A stretch of 17,988 nucleotides of DNA from contig DHSK01000141.1 of assembly GCA_002408445.1 (NCBI GenBank), positions 1 through 17,988 on the forward strand. The letters run 5' to 3'. Below are positions 14,584 to 17,988 of this stretch, in pieces (position 1 is the stretch's first letter; each line of letters opens with the position of its first letter). The notes below the pieces were generated by a model. It saw only the letters and a list, made by a program, of their open reading frames with translations. It did not search any database and was not told the DNA's origin. The translations under genes were made by a program, and so were the position numbers. This stretch comes from Syntrophomonas sp. UBA5288 (lineage in GTDB: Bacteria > Bacillota > Syntrophomonadia > Syntrophomonadales > Syntrophomonadaceae).

Positions 14584-14771
14584 TGATTTTACTTGGAAAT
14601 GTGAGCAGCATTGAAAGCGGGTATAGAGTAACCTTTCCAGATAAAGAGAATATTGTTAGTCCCCCATTGCAAACCGCAAGCCATGTAGGAACGTTAGAGG
14701 TAGGAGAAAATGTTGTTGTGGTTTTTACATCGAACAATATTGCTTCCGGAGTTATTATCGGAAAGATATAG
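14583..14771 (+). CDS. Minimal gpV-like OB-fold protein
   Basis: A 62-residue protein: ILLGNVSSIESGYRVTFP, then VGTLEVGENVVVVFTSNN and a final GVIIGKI. This resembles the N-terminal OB domain of gpV / baseplate assembly protein V: GxVxxxxxxxxRVxFP, then PxVGExVxVxF, then GVxxGxI. Unlike P2 gpV (about 210 residues) it lacks the C-terminal beta-helix needle. It starts in an ATGA overlap with the hub gene, after GGAGGG at 14571-14576. It may be a collar on the hub or a reduced spike; the pattern match is moderate and no other family fits better. Confidence 0.6.
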   Translation: MILLGNVSSIESGYRVTFPDKENIVSPPLQTASHVGTLEVGENVVVVFTSNNIASGVIIGKI

Positions 14772-14784
14772 GCAGGTGATGAAT

Positions 14785-15315
14785 TTGCCGATTGCTGTTT
14801 TCGGCTACAAAGTATTCCAGGTGACACCGCAAAAGACCAATACTTTCAGCGATTTTCAATATGGTTCTACATTGGAAACTGAAAAGCAGGACGCTGCCGG
14901 GAAAAAGCCAAGCACTTATAATAAAGGACCTGGCCTTGATACGCTGGTTTTCAAAGTACGTCTTAGCGTAGATCTGGGTGTTAACCCCAGAATTGAATTA
15001 GGCCAGTGGTTGGCCATCAAGGATGCCGGCATCGCATACCCTTTTATTCTTGGGGGGGTTCCATTTAGACCCAACAAATGGCTGCTTATCGATGTTCAAG
15101 CAACGGAAGAAGTAATTGATAATAATGGCAATATGCTAGCTTTAACACTATCACTTAAATTCGATGAATATGTCAGGCCGGGAAGCAGTCAGTCCAATGC
15201 CAATAAGACCAATACCAATAATAGTAATGGCAAAAGTGATATTTCGGCTATTATGCCTGTTGCTGATTATAAGCCCAATACACTGAGCCCTGCGGAAAAG
15301 GCACAGCTTAAGTAA
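14785..15315 (+). CDS. Tail protein, P2 gpU-like
   Basis: A 176-residue protein that would close or assemble the tail. The gpU pattern is visible: AVFGYKVFQVTPQKT, GKKPSTYNKGPGLDTLVFKV, then a segment with LGQWLAIKDAGIAYPFILGG and a closing LALTLSLKFDEYV. A Ser/Asn-rich linker (SNANKTNTNNSNGKSD) follows and ends in YKPNTLSPAEKAQLK. TTG 14785 lies 5 bases after AGGTGA (14774-14779); the in-frame ATG 14779 touches the ribosome-binding site, and a longer form from TTG 14710 would overlap the previous gene. In P2 the U gene precedes D; here it follows the V-like gene. Confidence 0.65.
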   Translation: MPIAVFGYKVFQVTPQKTNTFSDFQYGSTLETEKQDAAGKKPSTYNKGPGLDTLVFKVRLSVDLGVNPRIELGQWLAIKDAGIAYPFILGGVPFRPNKWLLIDVQATEEVIDNNGNMLALTLSLKFDEYVRPGSSQSNANKTNTNNSNGKSDISAIMPVADYKPNTLSPAEKAQLK

Positions 15316-15332
15316 TTTGAGGGGGCAGGAAT

Positions 15333-15638
15333 ATGGAGTACATAATAGATACCACAGATACAACCCCTCTTGATTGGAATGCGGCAGATAATGACCGCAT
15401 ACTCCAAAATATTAAGAACCTTATGCGAACTTGTCGCTACTCGGTAGGTTATGACCGAACCCGGGGGATTGATCCTTCAATAGTGGATAGGCCTTTAAAT
15501 GAAGCGGCCATGCTTTATACAGCAGAGATTTATCGAGTGATTGAATTATATGAACCCCGGGTAACGGTTGAGAAGGTTAAATTTACAGAAGTTGATGATG
15601 AGGGGAATATGCAATTTCAGGTGGTGATTGAGATATGA
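15333..15638 (+). CDS. Baseplate wedge protein (P2 gpW / T4 gp25 family)
   Basis: A 101-residue wedge protein with the GPW/gp25 pattern: opening with TTDTTPLDWNAADNDRILQNI, a YDRTRGIDPSIVDRPLNEA segment, and the conserved helix-strand end AEIYRVIELYEPRVTVEKV (EPRV is the family hallmark). It would link sheath to the baseplate wedge and start sheath assembly. Start ATG 15333 follows GGGGG/CAGGA within 10 bases. The last bases overlap the gpJ start (ATGA). The order W-J-I-H matches P2. Confidence 0.92.
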   Translation: MEYIIDTTDTTPLDWNAADNDRILQNIKNLMRTCRYSVGYDRTRGIDPSIVDRPLNEAAMLYTAEIYRVIELYEPRVTVEKVKFTEVDDEGNMQFQVVIEI

Positions 15639-16837
15639 ATGGGTTTGTTACAGTAGATTCAGAGACTATTTTAAATAATCTTATCCTTCAATTTCAGGAG
15701 GCCCTAGGGGAAACCTTATACCAGGGTGATGAGCGGCGTATTTTTTTAGAGCAGCAGGCGCTGGTCCTGGTTGCTCTATATAATGCAATTAATAGCACTG
15801 GTAACCAAAATTTACTGAAATATGCTAAAGGAAGTGTTTTAGATGATATTGGAGAACGAACTAATGTTACCAGAATTGCAGCTCAAAAAGCGGTTACAAC
15901 CTTGCGCTTTACTTTATCATCGGCTCAAGCTGCCGCCTTAACTGTACCGGCGGGCACCAGGGCAACCCCGGATGGAAAGCTGTTCTTTGCAACAACAACG
16001 GATTTGATTATATCCGCGGGCAGCACCTATGGCGATGTTATTGCTCAGGGTACGGGAACCGGTGAAGATTATAATGGTTTTGTAGCCGGGCAGATTAGTC
16101 AACTGGTTGATCCGGTTGCTTATGTAGCCAGCGTATCGAATACAATAACTTCTTCCGGCGGATCTAATATTGAAGCTGATGATGACGGAGAAAATATTTG
16201 GAGCGGATTTAGGGAACGGATCCGGGAGAGCGTTACCAGCTTTTCTACAGCAGGTCCTACCGATGCCTATATTTATTGGGCTAAGTCGGCTAACAGTAAT
16301 ATTGGAGATGTAACTACAACCCTTATTGATAAAATTAAAGAGTTCAATTCAGCGGCTTTTCAGACGGCATATCCAGAAGTTGATCCTACACCTTTTTATA
16401 CTGAGATATCATCTGGAAAAGTAAAAATAAATATTCTAATGGCTGATGGCTCGTTGCCGACTCAGGAAATATTGGATTCTGTACTGGCCGTTTGTAATAA
16501 CAAAAAGATACGACCTTTAACAGATAATATAACTGCAAATGCTCCTGCAACCACATCGTATGATATAGCTTTAACCTATTACATCAGTAGGGATAATACT
16601 GCTAACGAGTCTGTAATACGTACTGCAATAGAGGACACAGGAGGAGTAATTGATACATATAAAAATTGGCAAAACAGTAAAATGGGACGTGCTATTAATC
16701 CTGACGAACTCCGTAAATTGATGCTTAATGCAGGCGCGAGCCATATATCTATAACAGCACCAGTTTATACAGCTGTAGCAGAAGATGCAGTAGCAACTAC
16801 TGGGACAGTTACTGTAACTTATGGTGGCCTAGAGTAA
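15635..16837 (+). CDS. Baseplate protein J (P2 gpJ / gp6-like)
   Basis: A 400-residue protein that would form the baseplate wedge ring with gpI. The N-terminal segment (LYNAINSTGNQNLLKYAKG, then LDDIGERTNVTRIAAQKAVTTLRF) matches the family opening. The middle beta domain carries TVPAGTRATPDGKLFFATTTD and GTGEDYNGFVAGQISQLVDP, then the helix WSGFRERIRES, also typical of gpJ. The C-terminus has DTYKNWQNSKMGRAINPDELRKLM. Length is in the expected range. The gene starts in an ATGA overlap with the wedge gene and is followed by the gpI gene at the P2-type spacing. Confidence 0.92.
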   Translation: MNGFVTVDSETILNNLILQFQEALGETLYQGDERRIFLEQQALVLVALYNAINSTGNQNLLKYAKGSVLDDIGERTNVTRIAAQKAVTTLRFTLSSAQAAALTVPAGTRATPDGKLFFATTTDLIISAGSTYGDVIAQGTGTGEDYNGFVAGQISQLVDPVAYVASVSNTITSSGGSNIEADDDGENIWSGFRERIRESVTSFSTAGPTDAYIYWAKSANSNIGDVTTTLIDKIKEFNSAAFQTAYPEVDPTPFYTEISSGKVKINILMADGSLPTQEILDSVLAVCNNKKIRPLTDNITANAPATTSYDIALTYYISRDNTANESVIRTAIEDTGGVIDTYKNWQNSKMGRAINPDELRKLMLNAGASHISITAPVYTAVAEDAVATTGTVTVTYGGLE

Positions 16838-16852
16838 GGAGGGATGACAATT

Positions 16853-17413
16853 TTGGATCTGGACAGTATTGACCTTTTAAAGCTGCAGACCGGTTATATG
16901 AAAAATGATCCAACAACAGTTGCTCTATGTGCTGCTATAACTCCTGAAATGCAGATTATAGCGGGATATATAAACAAATGCCTTATTCTGGCCAACATAG
17001 ACGGACTTAGTGAAGATGTTCTGGATGAACTGGCTCATGAACTGCACATAGAATGGTATGATGCCACTACAACTATTGATATTAAACGTAACCTGGTTAA
17101 AAACAGTGATAAGGTACACCGGTACTTAGGTACTCCATATGCTGTAGAGCAGGTTGTACAGGATTATTTTGGAGATGGAATAGTAGAGGAATGGTTTGAC
17201 TATGACGGGGATCCATTCCGTTTTCGTGTAATTACTGAAAACAGTGCTGTTACAGGCGATTTGGCCACACGGTTTGCTAACGCGGTGGACAAGGTTAAAA
17301 ATCGGCGCTCCATTTTGGAAGCGGTTATCGTTACCATGACCGGGGAAATGAACTTGGTAATAGGGTTTGCGATTCATACAGGCGATAATATTATGGTGAA
17401 ACAGGTGGTGTGA
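16853..17413 (+). CDS. Tail protein I (P2 gpI-like baseplate protein)
   Basis: A 186-residue protein that would form the baseplate wedge with gpJ and carry the fibre. Seen: DLDSIDLLKLQTGYMKND at the start, then VLDELAHELHIEWYDATTTI, the helix IKRNLVKNSDKVHRYLGTPY, and VQDYFGDGIVEEWFDYDGDP with FRFRV; these are hallmark segments of the Tail_P2_I family. I favour TTG 16853 because GGAGGG (16838-16843) touches ATG 16844 but lies 9 bases before the TTG. With either start the family match is the same. The basic/aromatic helix pattern and its place between gpJ and fibre support the assignment. Confidence 0.92.
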   Translation: MDLDSIDLLKLQTGYMKNDPTTVALCAAITPEMQIIAGYINKCLILANIDGLSEDVLDELAHELHIEWYDATTTIDIKRNLVKNSDKVHRYLGTPYAVEQVVQDYFGDGIVEEWFDYDGDPFRFRVITENSAVTGDLATRFANAVDKVKNRRSILEAVIVTMTGEMNLVIGFAIHTGDNIMVKQVV

Positions 17414-17416
17414 TAA

Positions 17417-17988
17417 ATGAGTTTTAATGGCGGATTGTTCTTTACAAACAGGGGTAAAGCCCTGCAAGCAAAAGCGGTGGCCGGTACTCAACTTAATTTT
17501 ACGCGTATCGGAGTGGGTGACGGTCAGCTGGGCAGCCAGGATATATCCGATCTCACAGCTTTAATCGATGAGATCAAATCCTTATCAATTACATCTATAA
17601 AAGTGCTGACCGGAGGAATAGCCGCAATAAAGGGAGTTCTTACTAATCAAGGCCTGGCCACTGGATTTTATTTTCGAGAGTTAGGCCTCTTTGCTACTGA
17701 TCCGGATTTAGGTGAAATACTCTACTGTTACGGTAATGCCGGAGCCCTAGCTGAATATATACCAGCAGACTCTGGAGCTGAAATTCTTGAAAAAACAATC
17801 GGAATTAATTCTATAATTGGAAACGCAACCAATATCACTGCCACTATTAATGAATCATTAGTTTATGAAACTCCAGATGGAGCGCAAGAAAAAGCAGACG
17901 CAGCACAGGCCGCGGGGGTCGCAGCAGCAGCTACTGTTCAAGCTAATCTAGTTGCGCATAAGGCCGATACTATGCCACATCGTTTTGT
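17417..17988 (+). CDS. Tail fibre / gpH-type protein, N-terminal part (partial, cut by window end)
   Basis: 190 codons of an open frame are present before the window ends. The N-terminal domain has the phage tail-fibre / tail-collar attachment pattern: LFFTNRGKALQAKAVAGT, NFTRIGVGDGQLG, FYFRELGLFATDPDLGEILY and NATNITATINESLVY. This module anchors fibres to gpI-J baseplates. From about residue 155 an Ala-rich stretch (KADAAQAAGVAAAATVQA) begins a coiled-coil shaft, and HKADTMPH near the end looks like the start of repeats. The receptor-binding part lies beyond the window, so specificity cannot be judged. AGGTGGTG at 17402-17409 sets the start. Confidence 0.88.
   Translation, partial: MSFNGGLFFTNRGKALQAKAVAGTQLNFTRIGVGDGQLGSQDISDLTALIDEIKSLSITSIKVLTGGIAAIKGVLTNQGLATGFYFRELGLFATDPDLGEILYCYGNAGALAEYIPADSGAEILEKTIGINSIIGNATNITATINESLVYETPDGAQEKADAAQAAGVAAAATVQANLVAHKADTMPHRF

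Overview
This is the left part of the late (virion assembly) operon of a contractile-tailed temperate phage or prophage in a Bacillota host. GC content looks moderate (mid-40s %, by eye). Almost every gene has a strong AGGAGG or AGGTGAT ribosome-binding site, GTG and TTG starts are common, and the proteins resemble prophage proteins of Clostridia. A Peptococcaceae- or Syntrophomonadaceae-like anaerobe fits, but this is inference; nothing in the window names a host. All genes read on the + strand. I found no tRNA, rRNA, CRISPR array, insertion sequence, lysis gene or repressor.

Layout. Positions 54-602 encode a tyrosine recombinase consisting of the catalytic domain only. Positions 603-964 are non-coding and hold inverted repeats, a candidate sigma-A promoter, and a GC-rich repeat block whose position resembles a lambda-type cos/packaging site. 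Positions 965-8266 are the DNA-packaging and head genes: small and large terminase, a small two-helix protein, a gpW-like connector, a lambda-type portal, an HK97-type prohead protease, major capsid protein, a DUF2190 decoration protein, a LEM/HeH-tailed head protein and a head-tail joining protein. Positions 8268-9420 are neck and tail-completion genes. From 9436 to the end is a P2-like contractile tail and baseplate: sheath, tube, frameshifted E/E+E' chaperones, tape measure, tail X, gpD-like hub, a minimal gpV-like OB protein, gpU-like, gp25/gpW wedge, gpJ, gpI and the N-terminus of a gpH-type tail fibre, cut by the window end.

How it works together. Terminase packages DNA through the portal into a capsid matured by the protease. 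The gpW-like, joining and gpZ-like proteins connect the head to a tail built from tube and sheath, with length set by the 517-residue tape measure. The baseplate (X, D, V-like, U, W, J, I) carries the fibres. Genes are packed with ATGA overlaps or gaps of a few bases, so one long late transcript from the 603-964 region is likely. The phage is a mosaic of a lambda-like terminase/gpW/portal, an HK97/Mu-like protease and capsid, and a P2-like tail.

The most notable non-gene signals are a correctly phased -1 slippery heptamer (T TTT TTC) at 11719-11725 joining E to E', stem-loops spanning the stop codons of the two high-copy structural genes (capsid and tube), and the repeat-rich control and packaging region before the terminase. 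The 71-residue protein at 3257-3472 is the best candidate for an accessory (possibly anti-defence) function.
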